Below, piece after piece: positions 55,184 through 64,000 of a stretch of DNA of 64,000 nt. This DNA is from Saccharum officinarum (lineage: Eukaryota; Streptophyta; Magnoliopsida; Poales; Poaceae), in assembly GCA_020631735.1 (NCBI GenBank), contig CM036159.1, positions 97,642,701 to 97,706,700 of the forward strand. The letters are read 5' to 3'. The stretch's first letter is position 1; every line of letters begins with the position of its first letter. Below the pieces are notes generated by a model. The model was not told the DNA's origin. It did not search any database and saw only the letters and a program-made list of their open reading frames with translations. The translations under genes and the position numbers were made by a program.

Positions 55184-56860
55184 TTATCTCACCACTTCGT
55201 TGTTTTCATTCCTTTTACGAACGAAAATCCATTTATATCCCACAGGAAAGATACTAGGAGGTGTTGGCATCACAGTCGAAAACATCTTCCTTTTATTAAG
55301 CGAGGCAATCTCTATTTCAATTGCAACCTTCCACTTATCCCAGTCTGAGTGTTTCTTGCACTCAGCCATTGACTTGGGATCCGAATCGGTTAGAAGGATG
55401 TTTGTAATTTGTTCAGAGAAATATATGTCGACTATTATGGACTTACGATTATAAGACTCTCTAGTCTCTGTGAAATTTATCACTATTTCATCTACCCTTA
55501 AAGATTTATCATGACTTTCTGAAATGATGGGTCTATGGTCTTCTGATGTCCCAGCCTCAGTGTTTATGCGCATAACTGAGCTGGTTTGTGGATCACTATC
55601 CACAAGACATTGTATGTCCTCTAGGTGTGTATCAACCAAAAGTTGATTTGCATTTGTAGTCATCTTTTGCTTGCTAGCAATCACATCTTGCCTCTTGGAA
55701 GTGCTTCTCCCCCTCTTTTTGCCAATCGGGGGTTGAGTGGTTTTATTAGGTACCTCCACTCTTTTGGGCACATTCCTTGTAGGATGGAGAGACTTCGTGA
55801 CATCTTTATAATCAGAGAAAGCGTCTGACAGATTGTTTGCAATATTTTGCAAATCAATGATTTTTTGAACTTGTTGTTCAGTTTCTATAGTACGTGGATC
55901 AGTATATGAAATGCCTTCTGCATTCCAATCAACTTCCTAGCATTCATTCTGGTGCAATTCTCCCCCTAATGCCGAGAAGTGATCCTCATTAAAAATACAA
56001 TCAGCGAACCGGACAGTAAATAGATCTCCCGTAAGGGGTTCTAAATACTTAATAATAGACGGAGATGAGTATCCAACGTAGATCCCCAGTTTCCTATGAG
56101 AACCCATCGAAGTTCGCTTAGGTGGTGAGATGGGTACGTATACAACGCACCCAAACTTACGCAAATGGGAAATACTCGGAGGATTCCCACATACTAATTG
56201 CAATGGGGAGGTTTCATGATATGCAGTTGGTCGTAGTTGGATCAGGTCGACAACATGCAGAACTGCGTGACCCCAACACGATGTAGGCAATTTGCAATTT
56301 GTCAACATAGGTCTTGCAATGAGCTTGATTCGTTTAATCAATGATTCAGCCAAACCATTTTATGTATGTACATAAGGGACTGACTGCTAAACCTGAATTC
56401 CCAATGCCATACAATAATCATTAAAAGTATGGGATGAGAATTCAACGGCATTGTCCATTCAGATTGATTGAATCCGATGTTCTAGATAATGTGCCTTCAA
56501 CTTAATAAGTTGGGCCATTATTTTGGCAAAAGCATGGTTGCGTGTCGATAAAAGAGACACATGAGACCATCTAGTAGATGTGTCTATCAAAACCATGAAG
56601 TACTAGAATGGCCCCGATAATGGTTGAATCGGACCACAAATATCTCCTTGAATCCTTTCAAGGAATTTAAGTGGTTCAGCTCGAATTTTAAGATATGATG
56701 GTCTTAAGATTAATTTCCCTATTGCACAAGCAGTGCAACAAAAATCTTTATTTTAGAGAAATTTAGCGTTTTTCATATCATGACCTATGGAATTGCCGAT
56801 AATTTTTCTCATCATCCCTATTTCAGGGTGCCCAAGTCGATCATGCCAGTTTCAGAATGT
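55184..56860 (-). pseudogene. Copia integrase and linker
   Basis: The zinc-binding region (LGHPEIGMMRKIIG and a CTAC) is at about 56830-56730, the core Asp in VLIDTSTRWS near 56590, the second Asp in MDNAVEFSSHTFND near 56450 and the Glu in NGLAESLIKRIKLI near 56345. Then SCWGHAVLHVVDLIQLRPTA and FGCVVYVPISPPKR continue to 55937. The linker toward RT (55852-55184) ends with VGYKWIFVRKRNENNEVVR, the start of the copia RT. Stops at several CAG/TGG-type codons show decay. Confidence 0.85.
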
Positions 56861-56869
56861 ATCGACATC

Positions 56870-57307
56870 TTAGAAAATTATCTTATAAGCAACATGTTCT
56901 ATGGGCTTGATATATGTATAGTACAATCTAGTTTGGAATGAAGAAATCTTTTTACAGATTTGTTTGCCATATCCAGTAAGTTTGGTAAAGAGAAGAAATT
57001 CCTCTTTATTATCCATATGTGTCTCCACATGGAGACCGTTCTTACGGACGTCTCTAAAACTTAGAAGGGTACGAGTAGAGTCAGGATACAACAATGCATC
57101 CTGTATCGTAATTTGCGTACCCATAGAGAGAGTAATAGTGGCTCGTCCTGAGCCAACTATTAACGCATCTTGACCCGCAATGGTCATAGTATTTCCTTCT
57201 TTTTTCTTAAGAGTCTGGAAATATTTCATTTCTCTAAGTATAGAGTTTGTGGTACATGAGTCCACAAGGCATAACTCTTCCTCCTTTGGATTGAGGTCAA
57301 CAGACAT
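56870..57307 (-). pseudogene. Copia protease
   Basis: LCLVDSCTTNSILREMKYF contains the protease Asp (D-S-C-T). AGQDALIVGSGRATITL and ALLYPDSTRTLLSFRDV follow, as in copia GAG-pre-integrase junctions. Upstream text toward gag is absent. Confidence 0.82.
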
Positions 57308-57456
57308 CTATTTGTAAAGTGAATGTAAAATAAATATTCAAATTTAACACAAAGAATTTATACATACAATATATTAACTATCAATACAAAAGTATGATAT
57401 TACCAAAATCAATGAGTTAAATATGTATAACTCATATACACACTAAATAATACAAC

Positions 57457-58446
57457 TGTAACACCCCTGGGTGTTAAGCATGCATTCACATCCCAAAATA
57501 TGATCATTAGCATTTCATGTATGTTCATCATCAACATGCAATTAAGTTGAAATTAATTAAATTGTGAAAAACATTNNNNNNNNNNNNNNNNNNNNNNNNN
57601 NNNNNNNNNNNNNNNNNNNNNNNNNNNNNNNNNNNNNNNNNNNNNNNNNNNNNNNNNNNNNNNNNNNNNNNNNNNGGCAACGTAGATTCAACTAAATTGA
57701 ACTAATGGTTAATTGGATCACGATGGAGAAGGTTGCCTCAATTATACCTGCTATGGTTAATATTGTTTTGCTCCTAATAAAGTGAGTGTTCTAGTACAGG
57801 TCCTAATATAGATGATAGTGTTAATGATAGTAGATGATATAATTTGATGCTTAGCATAAATAATTACTCATCTATATTAAGCTTTTATGCAAAATGTGTC
57901 AAGCTAGCCCCTTTATATCAGCCTTGCATGATCCTTGGTGTCACTTTATTTCTAGTTTCTTACGGGTAAGTCTAGCTGAGTACCTTCTTGTACTTAGGGT
58001 TTTATCCCCACTTGTTGCAGGTTGTGATGTATCATGGCGGCTGCAAGAGTTGGTTGACTCCTGCCTTAGTGGCGGAGTGTGATCATGGGCATGATCCTTC
58101 TTATTTACCTTATCTCTAATGCTTTTGTTGGAAGTCGACCGTTGTACTGGCATGTATTTGAAATAAGATTTATGTTAGTTTTAAATTACTTTGCTTCCGC
58201 TACTTTTAAACTTAAGTTGTAATAACTATGTTGAACTCCGATGTAAATTGAATTACTTATGAAATGAATGTAACATGTGACTTGTTATGTTGAATCACTA
58301 CGATCTTGGCTTGTATGTTGGTTGGTTTGAAATCCTCGTGATTTCATTGGACTACCGGAGTTATATGGGCTCAAGTGCGAGAATTTGATCATTTCGGTGA
58401 TTGTGTTTTGTACTTGTGCTCTTATAATTTGGACGGTTCTGTTACA
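57457..58446 (+). repeat. Tekay-type LTR interrupted by a gap
   Basis: Starts TGTAACACCCCTGGGTGTTA, ends TTCTGTTACA. Its right part (GAGTACCTTCTTGTACTTAGG, then CTTGTTGCAGGTTG near 57978-58023) is related to the LTR of element A (near 240-310). The 100-N gap (57576-57675) hides the middle, so it may be one solo LTR or the two outer ends of a whole element. Flanks ACAAC and AGTCC do not match. Confidence 0.75.
57576..57675. other. Assembly gap, 100 N
   Basis: Exactly 100 N inside the Tekay-type LTR; true size unknown. Confidence 0.98.
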
Positions 58447-58512
58447 AGTCCCACCGCCATTATCGCCACCACCGTCGAACTTTTGTCGCCGACCCTAGAT
58501 CCTTGTCATTAT

Positions 58513-61500
58513 ATGGGCAAGAAGAAGTCGTCAAGCAAGTCAAAGGAGGTCTTGGTGGACGAGGAGGCATCGCTCTCGGTCATCAAGAATCAGGAGTTTG
58601 TTGCCATGAGGGCTGCAGAGAGGCTCTGGCCAATTCTGACTACAATGGAGGATCAGTTGCGTGAGTTAGTCAGCGATGGCCTTATCTAGGAGAAGGATTT
58701 TGCTAATTAGAAGATCCCAAGCTAGCACCGGGTTCCTACTCCTGGTCCTAGTGAGATTGCCCTGTTTATCTCTTTTGTTTGAGCTGGTCTCTGCTTGCCC
58801 ATCTCTACTTTTCTTCATCATTTCCTCTAATATTTTGGAATTTGCTTAAATTAGTTGACCCCAAATGGTGTGCTTCACTTGTCTGTGTTTGTTCATCTCT
58901 ACGAAACTTCCTTGGAATCGTCCCTTCCATCTCCTTATTTCGATATTTCTTTCGTCTAAAACCACACCCCGAAGTGATAATATTTCTCCTCTAGGTGGTT
59001 GTAGGATTCAATTCTACCAGGGCAAGAAAAATCTCTTTTTTGACTATGATCTGATTGATTCTGTGAAGGAGTGGCGTTTCGAGTGGTTTTATGCCGAAAA
59101 CATGCTCCCCACTCTTGTTGTTCACTCTGAGTTTGGTCCCTCAGTCAATGATCGTTGGGAGAAGAACCCTCTGTCGAGCAAAGATCTTAAGAAGATCGAG
59201 CCATTGCTTGATGGAATCTGGGTTTTGAAGCAGCAAGGACTGAATGGCTTCAGAATTATCGCCAGTTATCTGCGCCAGCGAGTTCAACCCTTGAAGGCGA
59301 GGGAGCACTATGGCTTTGAGTACTCTGGGGCTGAGGACCCTTCTCATATGGTCTCGGCTCTAGAGTTGACCGAAGAAGAGGTGCTGGAGCGCCTTAAGAA
59401 AATTCTAAAGGGAGTGAGCGTCGTTCCGCATACGGTCGCTGAGTACCGTGCCGATAACCCGCCTCATGCTGTAAGTTGTTTATCTTCTACGAATACTTTA
59501 TTCTTTATATTTCCTTTATTGCTAGTACTTTCTGTCTTCATTTTCCTTACTTCTCTTGTTGTTGTTGGTTATCTATAGGATTTGGGATGGAATTTCATTG
59601 ATCTGATCCCTACTGACGATAACCCTTCTGGGGTGAAAGCTGGTGAGAATCTTGCTGGAGTGTCTTCAACCAGTAGGTCTCAAGCCACCACCATCCTTCC
59701 TGGTGCTTTCATCACAGAAACCGTCCCATACGTTGAGTATGTCCCTCGTCTAGTTCCTCGAGCCCCTCGTAGCAGCAAGTGGACACGAGCAGATGACGCT
59801 TCCGCCGAGGTGTCTTCTACCAAGAAGCCTCGTCCATTGAGTACTCATCTAGGTACTCAAGTTGTAGGTAGCATGCTCCTAGGTGAGCATTTCAATATTT
59901 TTGTCTTCTTTGTTGTTTGTTTGCGTGCATAACCGAGTACTTTCTCTTTTCTCAGATGGTATTGTGGTTGAGTTGCTTGAAGGCGAGGAGGATGAGGATG
60001 ATGATGCGGCCCTCGACACTCATCGATGATTTGTCATTGTATTTTTGATTTCTTGTTATTCATGAGCGCTTCTTTTGACTTGTACTTGTCCTTTGCAGTA
60101 AGTGGTCATCGAGCCTGAGTTCTTTTGGGGCTCAGTGTCAATCACGCCATCCCTAGTGCGGGGTGGTGATGATGTCTTTTCTGCCGCCATGCCTCCGTCG
60201 AAACCTTCAGTTCGGCTAGGGGGTTTTAGTATGAAAAGGAAGATGGCCAAGTAAGTGAATCCTGGTTAGGTTGTTTGCTTCTGTTTTCCCTTTTCCTGGT
60301 TCATCTTTGTATCTTTGAGGTTGTCCATCATTTTGCAGACCTTCACCTTCGCCTTCCCCCAACCCCCAAACAGCTTCTTCTCAATTCGCTGGTGCAGCTG
60401 TGCATACTGAGTCTCAGGACTCGGAACGCATGGTTAGCGGGGTGGTTGTGGGGGAGAGGGTTGCTCCTGATGATCATGCTGCCGCAAAGTCACCAACTCT
60501 AGAGATGATGGTGACCGTAGCGGTAGGTTCATCTAAGGAGGTAGCCGGGGCTTCTGCTACTGCGGCTTTGGTGGTGGTCTCCTCGGTTCAGCCGACTTCT
60601 TCCGCTGCTGGTCGTGCTCCCAGCGGTCTTCGTCTAGAGGAGGATGTGGTGTTGCAATTTGATGCCACCCATCGTCTCACTGAGTTGACCGAGTCCTAGG
60701 GAAGACTTGTAGCTGATGTGGCTTCCTTTGGAGAGCAGCTTCAGGTAGTCATCTTCTTCTATCTTTATTTTTGTCTTCCCAGTTTGTTTTACTCGCTTTT
60801 CTCATTTTCTTCCTTTTTTTGTGGGAGTAGTCTTTCTCTTGAGATCACTCTAGCTTTTTTGGCTCGAGTGAGACTGAAAAGAAGCTATCCTTTGAATTGA
60901 GTCAGCTGAAGGCGCAGTTGGCTAGTAAGGAGGTGGAGCTAGATTCTAAGCAACAAGGACGTCAGGATTCTGAGAGGGTTCTTCGTGCGCAAATTATTGA
61001 GGCGAAGCAGAGGAGAGATGAAGCCATGGCTGCCTTGCGGGATTCCTCTAGGAAATGTGAAGGTGTTAAGAAGGAATGTGAGGGTACTTTGAGTTCTTTT
61101 TTGTTTATTTGCTTTTTTATTTCTCTAATTCCGTTCTAATTTTGCATGATCTCTTCTTATTGATTTTGACTAGCACTCCGTGGAGATAAGCAAAAACTAT
61201 TTGGGGTTGTTGAATAAATGAAGATACATGTCCATAATAATCACAATAAGGCTGAGGAGGTAATTACTCATGCTGAAGAACAACTTGCGCTTGCCAAGTT
61301 AATTAGGCGTGAAGCTGACAGAGATCTTGTGTAGGGGATGAAAACCATTGAAGATTTGTCCTAAAAGCTGGCTACATCTGACCAACGGTTTGCTACATTT
61401 TGGAAATCTTCCTAGACTATTGCAAAACTTCTTCAGACTTCTGAAGATGATGGAAGGACCTAGGGCGACTTCATCCCGCTGATTCCTGAGCGTCTTCACA

Positions 61501-61724
61501 GCTTCATGAAGAATGGGGTCCAGACGTGTGTCAAGAATGTTTTAGCTCATATTTGTGTTCTTGCTCCGTCGGTCCCTTTAGAAAAACTTAGAGAAGAAGC
61601 CGATGATGCTAATTATTTGGATTCCATTGAGAAGGCTGAACCTAAAGTTGAAGATCTGGCCACTTTCATTGCTGAAAAGCTTGATATTGAGCTCCCCTAT
61701 TCTGATGATGAAGCTGATGGTTAG
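58513..61724 (+). pseudogene. Spliced transposase_28-like (putative gypsy-type) gene, antisense in element C
   Basis: The ATG at 58513 starts MGKKKSSSKSKEVLVDEEAS; ERLWPILTTMEDQLRELVSD follows, then a TAG at 58687. The conserved body is at 58865-59470: PSISLFRYFFRLKPHPEV, GGCRIQFYQGKKNLFFDYDL, VKEWRFEWFYAENMLPTL, VQPLKAREHYGFEYSGAEDP. This is the family labelled putative gypsy-type transposon (Transposase_28) in grass genomes. Clear introns include 59471-59578 (GTAAGT to ATAG) and 59883-59955 (GTGAGC to CTCAG); later exons start near 60102 and 60339 and end in a coiled-coil part (QLKAQLASKEVELDSKQQGR, 60897-61085) and an acidic tail (61506-61724). Several TAG codons sit where Gln or Trp is usual. 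Function unknown. Confidence 0.75.
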
Positions 61725-62480
61725 CCTTTGTAGTACCTGAGCTCCTTCCTTTTGTAAAGATATACTTTGTATTGTGCCTTTGTAAAGAAATTATGGTTCT
61801 CTGGATTTATTTTGAGTATTTTGCTTGAATCATTAGAGTGAATCTTTCCGAGTTATTTTCCCAGACTTTGGAATTTTCCTTGAATGTGTGCTGGATATAA
61901 GCTTTAGTTTTTATAGGCGTATCTAGGTTCCTTTGAGTCGTGTCTCTCCAACTGGTCTTGCCCTTGTTTTTTATATCTTCGTGAGTCTTTTGTGGGCTAG
62001 GCCAGGGCCTTTGACTCATAGTCACATCGTTGGGGAACCCCATGGGTCCTGCATCGACAATGATGTTGCTCTTCATCTCCAAAGATCAATCAATAATAGG
62101 TGCTGAATCATCCGAAGATGCATCGGCGGCTGCAGGAACCGAGAAAGTCAGCTTAGCCAACTGGAAGTCGGCTAGGCCAACTTGGGCACTAGCCGGCACA
62201 ACAGTAGCAGGGGCAGTTGGCCTGGATGACTGGGAAGTCGGCCTAGCCGACTCAAGGCAGGCGGCAGAGGCAGTGGCCCTGGACGACTAAGAAGTCGGCC
62301 TAGCCGACTCAGAGCATGCAGCAATCGGCTCAACCAATTTTAAGCTGGAAGGCAGCCCTCCTTTGTTGTTTGTAGAGGCTTCATCTACATCAATGATGCA
62401 GTAATCACTAGATAAATGTATAACCCCTTTAGCTCCTGAAAAATCAAGTCTAGCTAGTTTTTTGTGTTTTTCATGCTTTT
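61725..62480. other. Junction between antisense gene and gag of element C, with a repeated near-palindrome
   Basis: No gene recognised. GAAGTCGGCCTAGCCGACTC occurs at about 62229 and again at about 62290, giving an inverted repeat GTCGGC-CTA-GCCGAC in a tandem unit of about 61 bases. Confidence 0.5.
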
Positions 62481-62489
62481 CTGTAGCAA

Positions 62490-63682
62490 GACTTATTTTT
62501 GAGATGTAATTGATTCAGAAAGGATACTGTGTTGTTCGGCTTTTGTAGCTGAACCTTGGCTTACATCCGAGTCAATTCTTTCTTTCATGCCCACTAGCAA
62601 TCCTTTTTTAGCCGATGACTCAACTGTGATCGGCCTTTTCTCATTGGTCTTTCCAAAATATTTATAGAATTGCTCCTCTAATTGAAACCATGAACCGACA
62701 GTGCACCGGGGCAAAGATAAACCATGCAAAGGCAATACCAGTAAGAGATAAAGGAAAATTACGTATTCTCATATAGTCTTCTTTACCGGCAAAACCCAGT
62801 TGTGAGAGATATATATTAATGTGTTCCACAGCAGTCTTATTATCTTCACCACTAAATTCATAAAAATCGGGTATCCACCAACCATTAGTAGTTTTCAAAT
62901 AATCAATGGTTAATGAGTACGGTCTATGATAAGTGGGCACCTTCCATTTAGAGGAGTCATATGGATTTCTAGTATGAGCTAAATCTTCATCGATTCAGCT
63001 TGATTTGAGAGCAACATATAAAGACGAATCACGAGTTTTAGCACTCGAATGCCTTGCTGAAATTTCACTGATTCGACTATTATCATAAGCCAAATATGAA
63101 GCCAAATTGTGGGCATTGATCTTTGCATAAGGTGCTGAGTTTTCAATGATTCAGCTATGGTTACTAGTAACACGTGAAGCCGAATCATGAGTATTAGCAC
63201 TTAAATACCTTACTAAAGTTTCATTAATTCGGCTCGAGTTAGGAGTAACATGTGAAGTCGAATTATGAATAGGAGCATTGGTATTTGGTGCTGAATTTTG
63301 AGAGCAATTGGCTAAATAATTAGCATTGCATAGCCAATTCTCTCAGTCATGGGCATGTCATGTGGTGAAACCATATATTGTGAACTTATAGCCGATAAAC
63401 AAGGATTTACATGTTGTATGTTGCTAGTAGCATCAAAATTTGAAGAATTTACAATAGGCATCGGCTCTTAACCATAATATTCATGATTATGATGCATATA
63501 TGATGAGGAGCATTATCAAAAGTATTAGCTGATGCAACATATCTAGTATGATTATGACTAGCAATATCAACATGAGAGTTCATAGAACTTGCAAAATAAT
63601 TATTAGAATCATAAGATGCATTTGCAAGTTGTACCTTGAGGTAATTGTAGTAGTTTTGTGATGCAACACCTTGGTACTCCAT
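62490..63682 (-). pseudogene. gag: Gag of element C with internal 26-residue repeats
   Basis: Starts at the ATG 63682 (MEYQGVASQNYYNYLKVQLA). After about 130 residues it enters at least three tandem units of 26 residues (about 63270-62975), then the capsid start: KVPTYHRPYSLTIDYLKTTN, WWIPDFYEFSGEDNKTAVEH, INIYLSQLGFAGKEDYMRIR, LSLTGIAFAWF. The frame then shifts to W-x-QLEEQFYKYFGK text at 62690-62640. Two in-repeat stops are TGA where the sister unit has CGA (Arg). It resembles the element B gag capsid (VPDFTKFSRQDD, LSGLAFTWF) but is a different family. Confidence 0.8.
62975..63285 (-). repeat. Coding tandem repeat, 78-base unit, about 3.5 copies
   Basis: On the minus strand the units begin near TCACATGTTACTCC, TCACGTGTTACTAG, TCATATTTGGCTTA and TTATATGTTGCTCT, each 78 bases apart, and each carries an AGxxGAATCA/T block. 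The period keeps the gag frame. Confidence 0.78.
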
Positions 63683-64000
63683 AATTTACAACTTGACCGC
63701 ATTATTGAATTTTTCAATAACCAGCACAACACCTTGCAAAATAGCAAACGAAATCACGAGGGGTCAAAACCAGATGCGATTGGCCTTTTGAGCCAGATGT
63801 AACGGTAATAGCGAGCTTAAAAAGATAGATCAGTGAGAAATAAGGCTAGGGCAAGAAGAATCGGCTACAAAGTAGAGCCGAATCAAATTCTTCTCCAGCG
63901 GAGTCATCAAAAAGTGTGTGGACGTCAGAGGTGGTCCGAATCATACACCAGCAAGGGCCTTGAATGTCTGGGCCGCCACGGACCAAAGAACACAGTGAGG
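63683..64000 (-). other. Leader of element C
   Basis: Untranslated leader on the minus strand. TTTTTGATGACTCCGCTGGAG near 63895-63915 is the likely PBS region; the text to the right is probably the end of the 5' LTR. Boundary not certain. Confidence 0.45.

Larger units (their letters stand above)
53429..57456 (-). mobile_element. Decayed Ty1-copia element, minus strand, 5' part missing
   Basis: Order on the minus strand is protease, GAG-pre-integrase, integrase, RT, RNase H, which is the copia order with integrase before RT. Gag and the 5' LTR are absent: at 57457 the sequence passes directly into an unrelated Tekay-type LTR. All domains carry stops or shifts. Lineage within copia not determined. 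Confidence 0.88.
58447..64000 (-). mobile_element. Element C: Tat-type derivative, minus strand, gag plus antisense gene, no pol seen
   Basis: The right edge carries, on the minus strand, a TGACTCCGCTGGAGAAGAATT-like leader (63905-63885) as found after the 5' LTR of grass Tat elements, so the LTR lies right of about 63920 and leaves the window. Gag follows (63682-62490). Then comes a short junction (62480-61740) with no RT, RNase H or integrase, and the spliced plus-strand gene at 58513-61724, in the place where Tat elements keep antisense genes. The 3' LTR is not identified. Probably a non-autonomous or deleted copy. Confidence 0.65.

Noticed and set aside
1..64000. tRNA, rRNA or snoRNA genes
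   Set aside because: I saw no cloverleaf-like A/B-box pairs or rRNA segments; the tRNA-Met-like text at 712 is a primer site, not a gene.

Overview
This window looks like accessory DNA from a grass nuclear genome. An Andropogoneae-type panicoid is an inference from the transposon and MITE families. Evidence for a plant nuclear origin: Tekay/Del and Tat Ty3-gypsy elements, L1 LINEs with plant zf-RVT and RNase H domains, a Sirevirus-type Ty1-copia LTR family, Stowaway and hAT/Harbinger-like MITEs, an S-domain receptor kinase and a spliced VPS9A-like gene. There is no sign of prokaryotic DNA. Two runs of exactly 100 N (28481-28580, 57576-57675) are scaffold gaps of unknown true size.

Layout. 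1-10513: a Tekay-type chromovirus (element A) cut by the window edge inside its 5' LTR. Its order is PBS, an accessory ORF, gag, protease, RT-RNase H, integrase-chromodomain, then a 4.1-kb 3' LTR. 10514-13500: an LTR of a related family in reverse orientation. 13501-14220: LTR-like debris. 14424-15590: a LINE relic (LINE-2). 15596-18000: an intronless S-domain receptor-like kinase gene on the minus strand with one frameshift. 18000-27000: intergenic DNA with degenerate repeats and MITEs. 27122-28267: the first two coding exons of a VPS9A-like Rab5 exchange factor, after which the scaffold breaks.

28581-48440 is a nest. An L1 LINE (LINE-1, minus strand, about 5.3 kb by itself) was split by a 12.65-kb Tat Ty3-gypsy element (element B, 34983-47631, TSD AGTGT) and by a Sirevirus-type solo LTR (31623-33493, TSD GTAGC). 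Element B was itself split by a second, inverted solo LTR of the same family (42335-44244, TSD CTTGG). 48440-53000 is MITE-rich intergenic DNA. 53414-57456 is a decayed minus-strand Ty1-copia element. 57457-58446 is a gapped Tekay-type LTR. 58447-64000 is a minus-strand Tat-type element (C) that has gag and an antisense spliced gene but no visible pol.

Main points of interest. (1) The accessory ORF between PBS and gag of chromovirus A begins with a run closely resembling the histone H3 N-terminal tail and ends with a textbook-looking SUMO-interacting motif. The same element carries a chromodomain, the module that normally reads H3 tails. (2) Two Tat-type elements each carry a spliced gene antisense to the element; in B four exons are joined by three short introns, all in phase 0. 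(3) Two divergent LINEs share an ATGA overlap between ORF1 stop and ORF2 start. (4) Sirevirus-type LTRs hold large arrays of a CCGG-centred palindrome just upstream of TATA. Nearly all transposon genes here are broken by stops or frameshifts. The two cellular genes are a kinase with one frameshift and a VPS9A gene lacking its catalytic part.
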